Positions 8,434-16,655 are shown, counted from the first letter of the stretch. The stretch: 64,000 bases of DNA from DATLGB01 sp963740765 (GCA_963740765.1 CAVUFN010000012.1:62001-126000), one strand, 5' to 3'. Numbers and translations are program-made. The notes: generated from the letters alone by a model not told the origin.

Positions 8434-9168
8434 TTGAGTTTGCTCGAGGCGGTCGCGGTGCTGGCCGCCGGTGTCGCCGCGGGGACGGTCAACACGGTGG
8501 TCGGCAGCGGCACGCTGATCACCTTCCCGATCCTGCTCGCAGTCGGGTACCCGCCCGTCACCGCCAACGTGTCCAACACGATCGGCCTCGTGCCGGGCTC
8601 GGTGGCCGGCGCGATCGGCTACCGCGAGGAGCTGCGTGGCCAGCGCGGCCGCGCGCTGCGGCTGGGCACCGGCTCGGTGCTCGGCGGCATCACCGGTGCC
8701 GTCGGCCTGCTCGTCCTCCCGGACGACCTCTTCGAGGCGATCGTCCCGGTCTTCATCGCCATCGCCCTGATCCTGATCGTCGCCCAGCCCGCGCTGGCCA
8801 GGCGCCTCGGCGAGCGCGGCGGGGCCGGCCGCGGCACCGCCGCCGGCGTCTTCGGCGCCGGCGTCTACGGCGGCTACTTCGGAGCGGCCCAGGGCATCCT
8901 GCTGCTCGGCATCCTCGGGCTCACCCTCCCGGAGCCGCTGCAGCGCATCAACGCGCTCAAGAACGTCCTCGCGGGCAGCGTCAACGCGGTCGCCGGGCTC
9001 GTGTTCGTCTTCGCCGCCCACGTCGCGTGGCTGCCCGTCGCGCTGATCGCGGTCGGATCCACCGGCGGTGGCGTGCTCGGCGCGCGCTACGGCCGCAAGC
9101 TGCCTCCCTGGGCCCTGCGCGCGATCATCGTCGTCGTCGGGACCGTGGCGATCGTCCGCCTGCTGTAG
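8434..9168 (+). CDS. TSUP/TauE-SafE family sulfite/sulfonate permease
   Basis: A 244-residue integral membrane protein of the TSUP family. It shows two homologous halves, each opening with a glycine- and asparagine-rich helix (AAGTVNTVVGSGTLITFPIL near the N-terminus; AGVYGGYFGAAQGILLLGIL mid-protein), which is the family signature, and about seven to eight hydrophobic helices. Members move sulfite, sulfonates, sulfoacetate or related anions. The TTG start follows the upstream stop by 10 nt with an AGGA remnant before it. It is convergent with the universal stress protein gene, about 30 bp away. Confidence 0.8.
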   Translation: MSLLEAVAVLAAGVAAGTVNTVVGSGTLITFPILLAVGYPPVTANVSNTIGLVPGSVAGAIGYREELRGQRGRALRLGTGSVLGGITGAVGLLVLPDDLFEAIVPVFIAIALILIVAQPALARRLGERGGAGRGTAAGVFGAGVYGGYFGAAQGILLLGILGLTLPEPLQRINALKNVLAGSVNAVAGLVFVFAAHVAWLPVALIAVGSTGGGVLGARYGRKLPPWALRAIIVVVGTVAIVRLL

Positions 9169-9184
9169 CGGCGGCCGGCGCCGG

Positions 9185-9200
9185 GGACCGCTCGAGGTCC
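9185..9200. terminator. Small hairpin between convergent genes
   Basis: GGACC / GGTCC stem around a 6-nt loop, between the permease stop and the stress protein stop. Short, so only weakly supported. Confidence 0.25.
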
Positions 9201-9574
9201 TACGCGGGGACGCTGAGCACCGGGACCGGCGACATCGTGATGAGCCGGTGCGGGGCCGGTCCCACGACGATCATCCGGGCGCCGACGGCGGTCGCCAGCT
9301 CGGAGAGCGCGTCGCGCACGCGGCCGCGGACGATCTCCGCCCGCGCCGGGACGCCGGCCTGCGCCGCGCGGGCCATCCCGCGGTCCAGCGCCGCCCGGGC
9401 CTGCTCCTCCAGCGCGGCGGCGAGGTCCTTGACCTCGCCGCCCATCGGGTTGACGCGGACCGCGTACGCGAGGACCAGCTCGGCGCCCAGGTCGCGCGCC
9501 AGGCGCAGCGCCTCGATGAGCGCGGCCTCGCCGCCCTCGAGCCCGTCGTAGCCGACCAGCAGCGGCGCGCTCAT
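9200..9574 (-). CDS. Universal stress protein (UspA) domain protein
   Basis: A 124-residue single UspA domain: the N-terminal strand LLVGYDGLEGGEAALIEAL, central helices, and the C-terminal MIVVGPAPHRL...SPVPVLSVPA, which is a shortened version of the usual ATP-binding G-2x-G-9x-G(S/T) segment. It therefore may not bind ATP. The start overlaps the stop of the upstream permease gene (ATGA), so it is translationally coupled to it. USP domains are often linked to amino-acid/cation permeases as regulators; that role here is inferred from position. Confidence 0.78.
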   Translation of the reverse strand: MSAPLLVGYDGLEGGEAALIEALRLARDLGAELVLAYAVRVNPMGGEVKDLAAALEEQARAALDRGMARAAQAGVPARAEIVRGRVRDALSELATAVGARMIVVGPAPHRLITMSPVPVLSVPA

Positions 9575-11052
9575 GCCGCCGGCTCCAGCAGCGCGGGGTC
9601 GGCGACCTCGGGCTTGCGCCGGAAGAACTCCGGGTTCCCGTGCCGCCAGATCAGCATCAGCAAGGCGCCGAAGAGCAGGGCCCCGATGCCGATGACCAGC
9701 GGCGGGCCGAGGCCGAACCAGGAATCACCGGACTCGGAGTTGGCCGGATCGGAGAGGTCGACGCAGGATTTGATGAAGATGCCCAGCAGCAGCAGGCCTC
9801 CCAGCAGCGGCCCGACCCCGATCAGCAGCAGCGTCTTCGCGTTGCGGAAGACCTCGTGGCGGTAGTACCACGTGCACGCGAACCCGGTGAGGCCGTAGTA
9901 GAAGGCGATCATCAGCCCGAGCGCCGCGATCGAGTCGAACAGGATGTTCTCGGAGATGATCGTCAGCCCGACGTACCAGACGACGGACGCGACCCCCATG
10001 AAGATCGTCGAGTAGTCCGGCGTCTGGAACCGGGGATGGATGTGACGGAAGCGCCTCGGGGCCGCACCCACCCGGGCCATCGACAGCGACGTGCGCGCGG
10101 TCGGCAGGATCGTGGTCTGCGTGGAGGCGGCCGCCGACGTGAGCACCGCGATGATGAGGATCTTGTCCAGCGGCTCCCCGAAGACGTCCCGGCCGAGGAC
10201 CGACAACACGTCGTCCGGGTGGTCGATCAGCACCTGCGCCCCGCCGTAGGCCTGGGCGGCGACCGCGACGACGATGTAGATCGCGAGCAGGATCACGGTT
10301 GCCATCAGTGCCGCCTTGCCCGGACCCTCGTTGGAGTCCGCCGACTCCTCGTTGACGGTCACCGTCGAGTCCCATCCCCAGTAGATGAACACCGATATGA
10401 GCACGCCGGAGATGAGCGCGTCGATGCTCGAGATCTCGAAGGGGTTGAGCCACGACAGGCTCGGGTCGACGGCACCGGGGCCGGCGTCGCCCGTCGCGAC
10501 CTTGATCAGCGCGACGACCGCGAACAGCGCCAGCGTCAACACCTCGGCCCCGAGCAGGCCGACCTGCGTGCGCGCGCTCAGCTCGATGCCGATCACGCAG
10601 ATCACGGTCATGATCCCGATCCAGATCACGCCGACGGCCGTCACGGCCGCGACCGAGTCGGCAGCGCTCTGCCAGCCGACGAGCAGGAACGAGTACAGGC
10701 CGGCGATCTGCGCGAGGTTGGCCATCACGATGACGTCGGCGACGATGATCGCCCAGCCGCCGAGCCAGCCCGCGTACGGGCCCATCGCCTTCGAGACCCA
10801 TGAGAACGTCGTCCCGCAGTCCGGGTCGGCGCGGTTCATGTAGTAGTACGCCGAGGCGATCAGGAGCATCGGGATGAACGCCAGCAGCAACGTCGCGGGT
10901 GCTTGCAGCCCGATGCCGCCGACCGCGACGACGAAGCCCAGCGAGGCCGCCAGCGAGTAGCCCGGCGCCGTCGACGCGACGCCGATGACGAGGCTCGAGA
11001 CGAAGCCGAGCGCGCCGGTCTTGAGGGTGGGTTCGTCCGCGGTGAGCGCCAT
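9571..11052 (-). CDS. APC-superfamily amino acid/polyamine permease
   Basis: A 493-residue permease with about 12 hydrophobic helices. The first helix reads GFVSSLVIGVASTAPGYSLA, with the unwound-helix glycine/serine pattern expected of the APC fold, and CGTTFSWVSKAMGPYAGWL follows helix 2, a segment typical of the family. Basic residues cluster on the cytoplasmic loops, and the C-terminus is short and hydrophilic. It is divergent from the polyamine ABC importer genes (72-bp gap), which hints at an amine substrate such as putrescine, but amino acids are equally possible. A -10-like TAGGTT ends 8 nt before the ATG. Confidence 0.82.
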   Translation of the reverse strand: MALTADEPTLKTGALGFVSSLVIGVASTAPGYSLAASLGFVVAVGGIGLQAPATLLLAFIPMLLIASAYYYMNRADPDCGTTFSWVSKAMGPYAGWLGGWAIIVADVIVMANLAQIAGLYSFLLVGWQSAADSVAAVTAVGVIWIGIMTVICVIGIELSARTQVGLLGAEVLTLALFAVVALIKVATGDAGPGAVDPSLSWLNPFEISSIDALISGVLISVFIYWGWDSTVTVNEESADSNEGPGKAALMATVILLAIYIVVAVAAQAYGGAQVLIDHPDDVLSVLGRDVFGEPLDKILIIAVLTSAAASTQTTILPTARTSLSMARVGAAPRRFRHIHPRFQTPDYSTIFMGVASVVWYVGLTIISENILFDSIAALGLMIAFYYGLTGFACTWYYRHEVFRNAKTLLLIGVGPLLGGLLLLGIFIKSCVDLSDPANSESGDSWFGLGPPLVIGIGALLFGALLMLIWRHGNPEFFRRKPEVADPALLEPAA

Positions 11053-11060
11053 GGCGGCGG

Positions 11061-11066
11061 AACCTA
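11061..11066 (-). promoter_or_regulatory. -10-like element TAGGTT, APC permease
   Basis: Minus-strand TAGGTT ends 8 nt before ATG 11052. Confidence 0.4.
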
Positions 11067-11111
11067 TGGGCCTGTCCGTCAGATGTCCATGTGCGAAACG
11101 TCGAAATGCGA

Positions 11112-11117
11112 TAGGTT
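11112..11117 (+). promoter_or_regulatory. -10-like element TAGGTT, pot operon
   Basis: TAGGTT ends 6 nt before TTG 11124; it supports TTG as the start of a leaderless operon transcript. Confidence 0.45.
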
Positions 11118-11123
11118 CGCGCC

Positions 11124-12206
11124 TTGAGCGACGCCGAGCCGGACATCCGCCTCGAGGGAGTCACCAAGCGCTTCGGTACGACCACGGTCATCGAAGGCCT
11201 GGACCTCGAGATCGAACGGGGTCACTTCTACGCGCTGCTGGGACCGTCGGGCTGCGGCAAGACGACGACGCTGCGGATGATCGGCGGCTTCGAGCTGCCG
11301 ACGGCGGGCCGGGTCTTCCTCGGCGACGAGGACGTCACCACCCGACCCCCGCACAAGCGCGACGTCAACACGGTCTTCCAGTCCTACGCGCTGTTCCCGC
11401 ACCTGACCGTCGAGAAGAACGTCGCCTTCGGGTTGCAGCGGCGCAAGATCGAGAAGGCCGAGGTCACCCGGCGCACGCGCGAGGCACTGGAAACGGTGCA
11501 GATGGGCTCGTTCGGCGACCGCAAGCCGACCCAGCTCTCCGGCGGCCAGCAGCAGCGCGTCGCGCTCGCCCGCGCGCTCGTCAACCGCCCCCGCGCGCTG
11601 CTGCTCGACGAGCCGCTCGGCGCCCTGGACCTGCGCCTGCGCCGCCAGCTCCAGGTCGAGCTCAAGAAGATCCAGCAGGACGTCGGCATCACCTTCATCC
11701 ACGTCACGCACGATCAGGAGGAGGCCATGAGCATGGCCGACACCATCGCCGTGATGAACGGGGGCCGGATCGAGCAGGCCGGCAGCGCCGAGCAGCTCTA
11801 CGAGGCGCCGCAGACGGCCTTCGTGGCCAACTTCCTCGGGACGTCGAACCTGATCGACGCCACGCTCAAGCCCGGAGGCGCGGTGGAGACGCACGACGGC
11901 GCGACGCTGCAGGTCCCGGAGGAGCGGATCGGCCCCCACGCGGGCAACGAGGTCAGCATCGGCGTGCGGCCGGAGAAGATCACCATCGGCCCGCCCGGCG
12001 CCAACGGCCACGCCAACGCCCTGCGCGGCCAGGTCACCGTCAGCTCCTTCCTCGGCGTCAACGTCCAGTACCTCGTCCGCACGCCGGGCGGCGAGGAGCT
12101 GACCGTCATCTGCCAGAACACGGACGGCGAGCAGGGCTTCGCAGCCGGCCAGGACGTCAGCCTGGGCTGGGACCCGCGCCACACGTTCGTGGTGGGGCGT
12201 GAATAG
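11124..12206 (+). CDS. potA: Polyamine ABC importer, ATP-binding subunit
   Basis: A 360-residue ABC ATPase of the spermidine/putrescine class. Visible are Walker A GPSGCGKTT (about residue 37), the Q loop in NTVFQSYALFPHLTV, signature LSGGQQQR, Walker B ALLLDEP, the D loop GALD and the switch His in HVTHDQEEA. Residues about 240-360 are a TOBE regulatory domain, as in PotA/MalK proteins. It powers the permease encoded by the next genes. The start is TTG with a -10-like element 6 nt upstream. Its last codons overlap the GTG of the binding-protein gene by 8 nt. Confidence 0.92.
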   Translation: MSDAEPDIRLEGVTKRFGTTTVIEGLDLEIERGHFYALLGPSGCGKTTTLRMIGGFELPTAGRVFLGDEDVTTRPPHKRDVNTVFQSYALFPHLTVEKNVAFGLQRRKIEKAEVTRRTREALETVQMGSFGDRKPTQLSGGQQQRVALARALVNRPRALLLDEPLGALDLRLRRQLQVELKKIQQDVGITFIHVTHDQEEAMSMADTIAVMNGGRIEQAGSAEQLYEAPQTAFVANFLGTSNLIDATLKPGGAVETHDGATLQVPEERIGPHAGNEVSIGVRPEKITIGPPGANGHANALRGQVTVSSFLGVNVQYLVRTPGGEELTVICQNTDGEQGFAAGQDVSLGWDPRHTFVVGRE

Positions 12207-13338
12207 ACGCAGCTTCGTCGGGGGTGGAGCGGGCACGCTGGCGGCTGTGCTCAGCGGCTGCGGCATCGAGGGGACGGCGTCCAAGACGCTCGAGTCGCTG
12301 CAGAAGGAGGCCGCGAGCGTCAACCACGAGAAGGTGCCGATCGGCAACTGGACCTTCTCCAACTGGCCGCTGTACATCGACAAGTCGGTCCTCAAGCAGT
12401 TCGACAAGCGGTACGGCGGCCACGTCAAGTACGTGGAGGAGATCAACGACAACTCCGAGTTCTTCGGGAAGGTCCGCCAGCAGCTCCAGCGCGAGCGGCC
12501 GATCGGGCGCGACATCGTCACGCTGACCGACTACATGACCGCCAAGTGGGTGCGCTCGGGCTACGTCTCGCCCATCGACTACAAGAACGTCCCCAACGCG
12601 AAGAACCTCGTCTCCAACCTGCGGTCGGTCCCCTACGACCCCAAGCGCCAGTTCTCGCTGCCGTGGCAGTCGGGCGCCATCGGCCTCGGCTACGACATCA
12701 AGCAGACGGGCGGCGAGCTGAAGTCCCTGGAGGCGCTCTTCGACCCGAAGTACAAGGGCAAGGTGACGATGCTCGCCGAGCAGTACGACAGCGCCGGCTC
12801 CGTGCTGCTGATGCAGGGCAAGGACCCGACGCAGGCGACCGTCGACGACCAGCTCGGGGCGATCGAGGTGATCAAGAAGGCCAACGACGCCGGCCAGTTC
12901 CGGCGCTTCACCGGCAACGACTACACGACGGACCTGACCAAGGGCAACATCGCCATCGCGCTCGCCTACAGCGGCGACCTGGTCCAGCTGCAGTCCGACA
13001 ACCCGGACCTGCGCTTCAGCTACCCCGAAGAGGGGGCGATGCTGTTCACGGACAACATGATGCTGCCGCTCGGCGTCGAGCATCCCTACGCGGCGGAGGT
13101 GATGATGAACTACGTCTACGACCCGCCCGTCGCGGCGAAGATCTGCGCCTACGTCAACTACCTCTCGCCGGTCGAGGGCGTCCGCGAGATCCTCGAGAAG
13201 TCCGACCCCGAGATCGCCGAGAACGAGCTGATCTTCCCGCCTGACGACGTCCGCGAGCGCCTGAAGAACTACCCGTCGTTCTCCACGCGCCAGGAGGCCG
13301 AGGTCGTCGAGGCGATGGCGAAGGTGACGGGCGCGTGA
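12199..13338 (+). CDS. potD: Polyamine ABC importer, substrate-binding lipoprotein
   Basis: A 379-residue periplasmic-type binding protein of the spermidine/putrescine class. The N-terminus NRRSFVGGGAG has a twin-arginine motif followed by a lipobox LSGC (Cys about 21), so it is probably a Tat-exported lipoprotein anchored outside the membrane. The fold-specific stretches NWPLYIDKSVLKQFDKRYG and AYSGDLVQLQSDNPDLRFSY are typical of PotD/PotF proteins. It would capture extracellular polyamine for PotB/PotC. The GTG start overlaps potA and the stop overlaps potB (4 nt). Confidence 0.88.
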   Translation: MNRRSFVGGGAGTLAAVLSGCGIEGTASKTLESLQKEAASVNHEKVPIGNWTFSNWPLYIDKSVLKQFDKRYGGHVKYVEEINDNSEFFGKVRQQLQRERPIGRDIVTLTDYMTAKWVRSGYVSPIDYKNVPNAKNLVSNLRSVPYDPKRQFSLPWQSGAIGLGYDIKQTGGELKSLEALFDPKYKGKVTMLAEQYDSAGSVLLMQGKDPTQATVDDQLGAIEVIKKANDAGQFRRFTGNDYTTDLTKGNIAIALAYSGDLVQLQSDNPDLRFSYPEEGAMLFTDNMMLPLGVEHPYAAEVMMNYVYDPPVAAKICAYVNYLSPVEGVREILEKSDPEIAENELIFPPDDVRERLKNYPSFSTRQEAEVVEAMAKVTGA

Positions 13339-14186
13339 GCCGGCGCTGGACGCCGTGGCTGTTCGCCGGCCCGGGCCTGCTGTGGCTGCTGATCTTCTTC
13401 GTCATCCCGCTGATCAACCAGGGCGGCGTCTCCGTGATGAGCGGCGACCCGGAGGCTGGCTATGACCTGACGTGGTCGTTCAGCGTCTACACCGACGCGC
13501 TGCGCGACTACGACACGCAGTTCCTGCGCTCGTTCGGCTACGCGGGCGTGGCCACGCTGTTCGACCTGATCATCGCGTTCCCGCTCGCGTACTTCATCGC
13601 CTTCAAGGCCGGCCGCTGGCGCAACTTCCTGCTGCTGCTCGTCGTGCTGCCGTTCTTCACGTCCTACGTGCTGCGGACGGTCTCCTGGCAGCTGATCCTG
13701 TCCGACAACGGCTGGGTCGTGGACCGCTTCAGGGATGTCGGGCTCGTCGCCGACGACGGCCGCCTGCTCGCCACGCGCACCGCCGTCATCGCGGGCATCG
13801 CCTACAACTTCCTCCCCTTCATGGTCCTGCCGCTGTTCGTGGCGCTGGACAAGCTCGACGGGCGCCTCGTGGAGGCGGCCACCGACCTCTACTGCTCGCG
13901 CTGGACCGCGTTTCGCAAGGTGACGCTGCCACTGGCGATGCCGGGCATCTTCGCCGGCTCGCTGCTGTGCTTCATCCCCGCCGCGGGCGATTTCATCAAC
14001 GCCGCGCTGCTGGGCACCTCGCGCCAGTACATGATCGGCAACGTCGTGCAGTCCAAGTACCTCAACGTGCTCGACTACCCGACCGCCGCGGCGCTCTCGT
14101 TCATCCTGATGACGCTGATCCTGATCGGGATCGCGGTCTACGGGCGCATCCTGGGGACGAAGAACCTCACCGAGGTGGCGGGATGA
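13335..14186 (+). CDS. potB: Polyamine ABC importer, permease subunit 1
   Basis: A 283-residue inner-membrane subunit with about six helices; the first is WLFAGPGLLWLLIFFVIPL. The EAA loop that docks with the ATPase is VEAATDLYCSRWTAFRKVTL...PGIFAG in the C-terminal third. Order, length and motif fit PotB/PotH. It overlaps the preceding and following genes by 4 nt each, so it is translationally coupled. Confidence 0.88.
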   Translation: MSRRWTPWLFAGPGLLWLLIFFVIPLINQGGVSVMSGDPEAGYDLTWSFSVYTDALRDYDTQFLRSFGYAGVATLFDLIIAFPLAYFIAFKAGRWRNFLLLLVVLPFFTSYVLRTVSWQLILSDNGWVVDRFRDVGLVADDGRLLATRTAVIAGIAYNFLPFMVLPLFVALDKLDGRLVEAATDLYCSRWTAFRKVTLPLAMPGIFAGSLLCFIPAAGDFINAALLGTSRQYMIGNVVQSKYLNVLDYPTAAALSFILMTLILIGIAVYGRILGTKNLTEVAG

Positions 14187-14977
14187 CGCGCTTCGCGCCC
14201 CGCAACATCTTCCTCGGGATCTGGTCGGCGTTCGCGCTGCTGTTCCTGTTCATCCCGGTGTTCATCGTCGTCCTGTTCTCCTTCAACGACAACCAGGGAC
14301 GCTTCAACTTCACCTGGCAGGGCTTCACGCTCGACCACTGGGCGCACCCGTTCCGCGACCCGGACCTGGCGAGGGCCCTGACCAAGTCGCTGGAGATCGC
14401 GGCGCTCTCGACGGCGATCGCCGTCGCGCTGGGGACGCTGCTGGCGATCGCGCTCGTCCGCTACCGCTTCCACGGCCGCGGCGCCGCCGACTTCTTCGTC
14501 TTCCTGCCGATGGCCACCCCCGAGGTCGTCCTCGGCGCCTCGCTGCTGGCGCTGTTCCTGGTGCTCAACGTGAACACGGGCTTCGTCACCATCGTGATCG
14601 CCCACGTCCTCTTCTGCGTGTCCTACGTGGTGGTCACCGTCAAGGCCCGGCTGGAGGGCATGGATCCGCACATCGAGGAGGCGGCGGCGGACCTCGGCGC
14701 GGGCACCTGGACGACCTTCGCCAGGATCACCCTGCCGATGATCCTGCCCGGCGTCGTGTCCGCCGCGGTCCTGGCAGCAGCGCTGTCGATCGACGACTAC
14801 GTGGTCACGAGCTTCAACGCCGGCCAGACGCAGACCTTCCCGCTGTTCATCTTCGGCGCGACGCGCCAGGGCGTCCCGCCCGAGGTCAACGTGCTGGCGA
14901 CGATGCTGCTGCTCGCCGTGCTCATCCTGATGGCCGTCAACGTGGCCGTGCAGCGCGCCGCCGGCAGGCGCGCCTAG
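14183..14977 (+). CDS. potC: Polyamine ABC importer, permease subunit 2
   Basis: A 264-residue membrane subunit with about six helices. The EAA loop reads IEEAAADLGAGTWTTFARI, followed by TLPMILPGVVSA, as in PotC/PotI. ATG 14183 overlaps the potB stop (ATGA). It completes a four-gene importer (ATPase, binding protein, two permeases). A hairpin about 20 nt after the stop probably ends the operon. Confidence 0.88.
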   Translation: MTRFAPRNIFLGIWSAFALLFLFIPVFIVVLFSFNDNQGRFNFTWQGFTLDHWAHPFRDPDLARALTKSLEIAALSTAIAVALGTLLAIALVRYRFHGRGAADFFVFLPMATPEVVLGASLLALFLVLNVNTGFVTIVIAHVLFCVSYVVVTVKARLEGMDPHIEEAAADLGAGTWTTFARITLPMILPGVVSAAVLAAALSIDDYVVTSFNAGQTQTFPLFIFGATRQGVPPEVNVLATMLLLAVLILMAVNVAVQRAAGRRA

Positions 14978-14996
14978 GGGTGGCGAGGCGCAGTCG

Positions 14997-15014
14997 TCGG
15001 CGCCGGCGCGCCGA
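14997..15014. terminator. Hairpin after the pot operon
   Basis: TCGGCGC / GCGCCGA stem, 4-nt loop CGGC, between convergent potC and SDR genes; the 58-bp gap holds nothing else visible. Confidence 0.5.
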
Positions 15015-15035
15015 GCCGGGCCCCCACGTGGTCTC

Positions 15036-15794
15036 CTACTTCGCAGTCGTAGACGGGGTGAAGCCGCCGCCCTTGCCGGCGCGGCGGATCAGCCCGCCGA
15101 CCGTGGCGTTGAGCACCGGGATCAGCCCGTAGGCGCGCGGCACGTAGCGCTCCGCCTTGCCGTTGGCCGCGTCGACGATCGCGTCGGCGACCTTGTCGGG
15201 CGTTGACACCGCCCAGCGCGTCCTCGGGTTGTCGACGAGCTCCTGCTGCGGGAAGCCCTCCGTGGCCACGAAGCCCGGCAGCACCGTGCCGACGTGGACG
15301 CCGTGCTCGGCCTCCTCGAGGTGCAGGGACTCGCTGAAGCCGATCAGCGCGAACTTGGACGCGCTGTAGGCGCCCGAGCCCTTGCGGCCGACCCGGCCGG
15401 CGGTGGAGGCGACGTTGACGATCGCGCTCGGCGCCGAGTCGCGCAGCAGCGGCAGCAGCGCCTCCGTGAGGCGCACCTGGGCGTCGAAGTTGAGCGCCAT
15501 GTGGCGGCGGACGTTCTCCCAGCCGCCGTCGGCGAAGGTGCCGCGCCAGGCGGCCCCCGCGTTGTTGACGAGCAGGTCGAGGTGGTCGCCGGCCGCCTCG
15601 CGCACGCGCGCGGGCGCGTCCTCCTCCAGCAGGTCCACGGCGAGCGCGGAAGCGTGACCGATCTCACTCGCGAGCGCCTCCAACCGGTCTGCGCGGCGCG
15701 CCACCAGCGTCACGGCGTAGCCGTCGCGCGCCAGCCGCCGCGCCGTCGCCTCCCCGATCCCGCTGCTGGCTCCGGTGACGATCGCGGTTCGCAT
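15036..15794 (-). CDS. Short-chain dehydrogenase/reductase (SDR)
   Basis: A 252-residue classical SDR. The cofactor loop is TGASSGIG (residues 8-15), then NNAG near residue 80, the catalytic Ser in NVASTAGRVG and the Tyr-Lys pair in YSASKFALIG near residue 150. It should be an NAD(P)-dependent alcohol/ketone oxidoreductase; the substrate is not evident. ATG 15794 is the start because the Rossmann strand MRTAIVTGA begins there and TAACAT ends 7 nt upstream. It is divergent from the riboswitch-controlled gene, and the two promoters overlap. Confidence 0.85.
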   Translation of the reverse strand: MRTAIVTGASSGIGEATARRLARDGYAVTLVARRADRLEALASEIGHASALAVDLLEEDAPARVREAAGDHLDLLVNNAGAAWRGTFADGGWENVRRHMALNFDAQVRLTEALLPLLRDSAPSAIVNVASTAGRVGRKGSGAYSASKFALIGFSESLHLEEAEHGVHVGTVLPGFVATEGFPQQELVDNPRTRWAVSTPDKVADAIVDAANGKAERYVPRAYGLIPVLNATVGGLIRRAGKGGGFTPSTTAK

Positions 15795-15801
15795 GGGGGT
15801 G

Positions 15802-15807
15802 ATGTTA
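15802..15807 (-). promoter_or_regulatory. -10-like element TAACAT, SDR gene
   Basis: Minus-strand TAACAT ends 7 nt before ATG 15794. It overlaps the opposed TATGGT at 15806-15811. Confidence 0.4.
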
Positions 15808-15811
15808 TGGT
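15806..15811 (+). promoter_or_regulatory. -10-like element TATGGT, riboswitch transcript
   Basis: TATGGT would start transcription near 15818, at the 5' edge of the c-di-AMP riboswitch, giving a leader of about 138 nt. Confidence 0.4.
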
Positions 15812-15817
15812 GACCTC

Positions 15818-15955
15818 GATCAGGCCGAGTCCCGCAAGCCGGGAACGGGGGACCCACGTAGGTGGGGCGAATCGGTGGTCATCCGCCGTAGCGCAGTTGG
15901 AAGCGCGAGCCCGTCAGCTAACCCCGTAGGCAAGTCCAATCAGGGGGTTAGTCCG
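15818..15955 (+). promoter_or_regulatory. c-di-AMP (ydaO/yuaA-type) riboswitch with Shine-Dalgarno-pairing stem
   Basis: The leader carries the conserved blocks of the ydaO-yuaA aptamer in order: GCCGA (15824-15828), GGGAACGGGGGACCCA (15841-15856), GGGGCGAATC (15864-15873) and CCGTCAGCTAACCCCGTAGG (15911-15930). This class binds cyclic di-AMP and in actinobacteria typically controls cell-wall hydrolases, exactly the gene type that follows. CTAACCCC (15918-15925), part of the conserved 3' block, is perfectly complementary to GGGGTTAG (15944-15951), which covers part of the likely Shine-Dalgarno sequence AGGGGG (15942-15947). The aptamer and this stem exclude each other, suggesting control of translation. 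The direction of the switch cannot be read from sequence; known members turn expression off when ligand is bound. Confidence 0.9.
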
Positions 15956-16642
15956 TTGTCTCGCATCGCGTTGTTGCTGTCGTTGGTGGTTGTCGCCTCC
16001 GTGCCCGCCACTGCCTCGGCCCGGTCCCTTTCCCGTTCGAAGACGAAGGCGATGCAGCGTGCGCTGGGCGTGCGCGCCGACGGCGCCATCGGCCCCAGGA
16101 CCCGTCGCGCGATCCGCCGCTTCGAGCGCCGCAACGACCTGCACGTCGACGGCCGTCCCGACCCGGAGCTCCTCGAGGCGCTCGGCGTCACGACGGGCGA
16201 TTCGAGCCGCGCCGGCAACGGCAACGGGGGCACCAGCGGCGACGAGCCCGCTGCCACCGACACGGGCACCGCCACCGGCGACGCCGCCGCCGCCGTCGAT
16301 GCCGCCCGGTCCGCCATCGGCTCGCCGTACGCTTCCGCCGGGACCGACACGAGCGGCTTCGACTGCTCCGGGCTCACGATGTGGGCCTTCGACAAGGCCG
16401 GCGTCGATCTGCCCCGCACGAGCTACGACCAGTACGAGATGGGCGAGGACGTCGCCGACGGCGCGGTCCAGGCGGGCGACCTCGTCTTCTTCGACACGGC
16501 GGGCGACGGCGCCTCGCACGTCGGCATCGCCACCGGCCCGGACACGGCGATCTCGGCGACCACGTCGCGCGGCGTGGTCGAGCACACCTTCACCGACGGT
16601 TACTGGGCGGACCACTACATCGGTGCGCGCCGGCTGAGCTAG
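15956..16642 (+). CDS. Secreted NlpC/P60 peptidoglycan endopeptidase with peptidoglycan-binding domain
   Basis: A 228-residue exported cell-wall hydrolase. Residues 1-22 form a Sec signal peptide (MSRIALLLSLVVVASVPATA). Residues about 28-78 are a PG_binding_1 domain (ALGVRADGAIGPRTRRAIRRF). A Gly/Asn/Thr linker leads to the NlpC/P60 domain (about 120-228) with the catalytic Cys in FDCSGL and His in ASHVGIA. It cleaves peptide stems in peptidoglycan. The start is TTG 15956, chosen because AGGGGG lies 8 nt upstream and the signal peptide begins there. An ATG at 15879 would lie inside the riboswitch. The gene is under the c-di-AMP riboswitch, tying wall cleavage to the second messenger. Confidence 0.9.
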   Translation: MSRIALLLSLVVVASVPATASARSLSRSKTKAMQRALGVRADGAIGPRTRRAIRRFERRNDLHVDGRPDPELLEALGVTTGDSSRAGNGNGGTSGDEPAATDTGTATGDAAAAVDAARSAIGSPYASAGTDTSGFDCSGLTMWAFDKAGVDLPRTSYDQYEMGEDVADGAVQAGDLVFFDTAGDGASHVGIATGPDTAISATTSRGVVEHTFTDGYWADHYIGARRLS

Positions 16643-16643
16643 G

Positions 16644-16649
16644 CACAAT
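16644..16649 (+). promoter_or_regulatory. -10-like element CACAAT, RTX-like gene
   Basis: CACAAT ends 6 nt before ATG 16656, so this gene probably has its own promoter apart from the riboswitch. Confidence 0.4.
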
Positions 16650-16655
16650 GGCGGG

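Noticed and set aside
7228..9021. Long minus-strand open frame opposite the hydrolase and TSUP permease
   Set aside because: Antisense to two genes with clear catalytic and membrane motifs.
15879..15955. Earlier in-frame start for the NlpC/P60 gene inside the riboswitch
   Set aside because: It would put coding sequence through the conserved aptamer and ahead of the signal peptide; TTG 15956 has a Shine-Dalgarno sequence.
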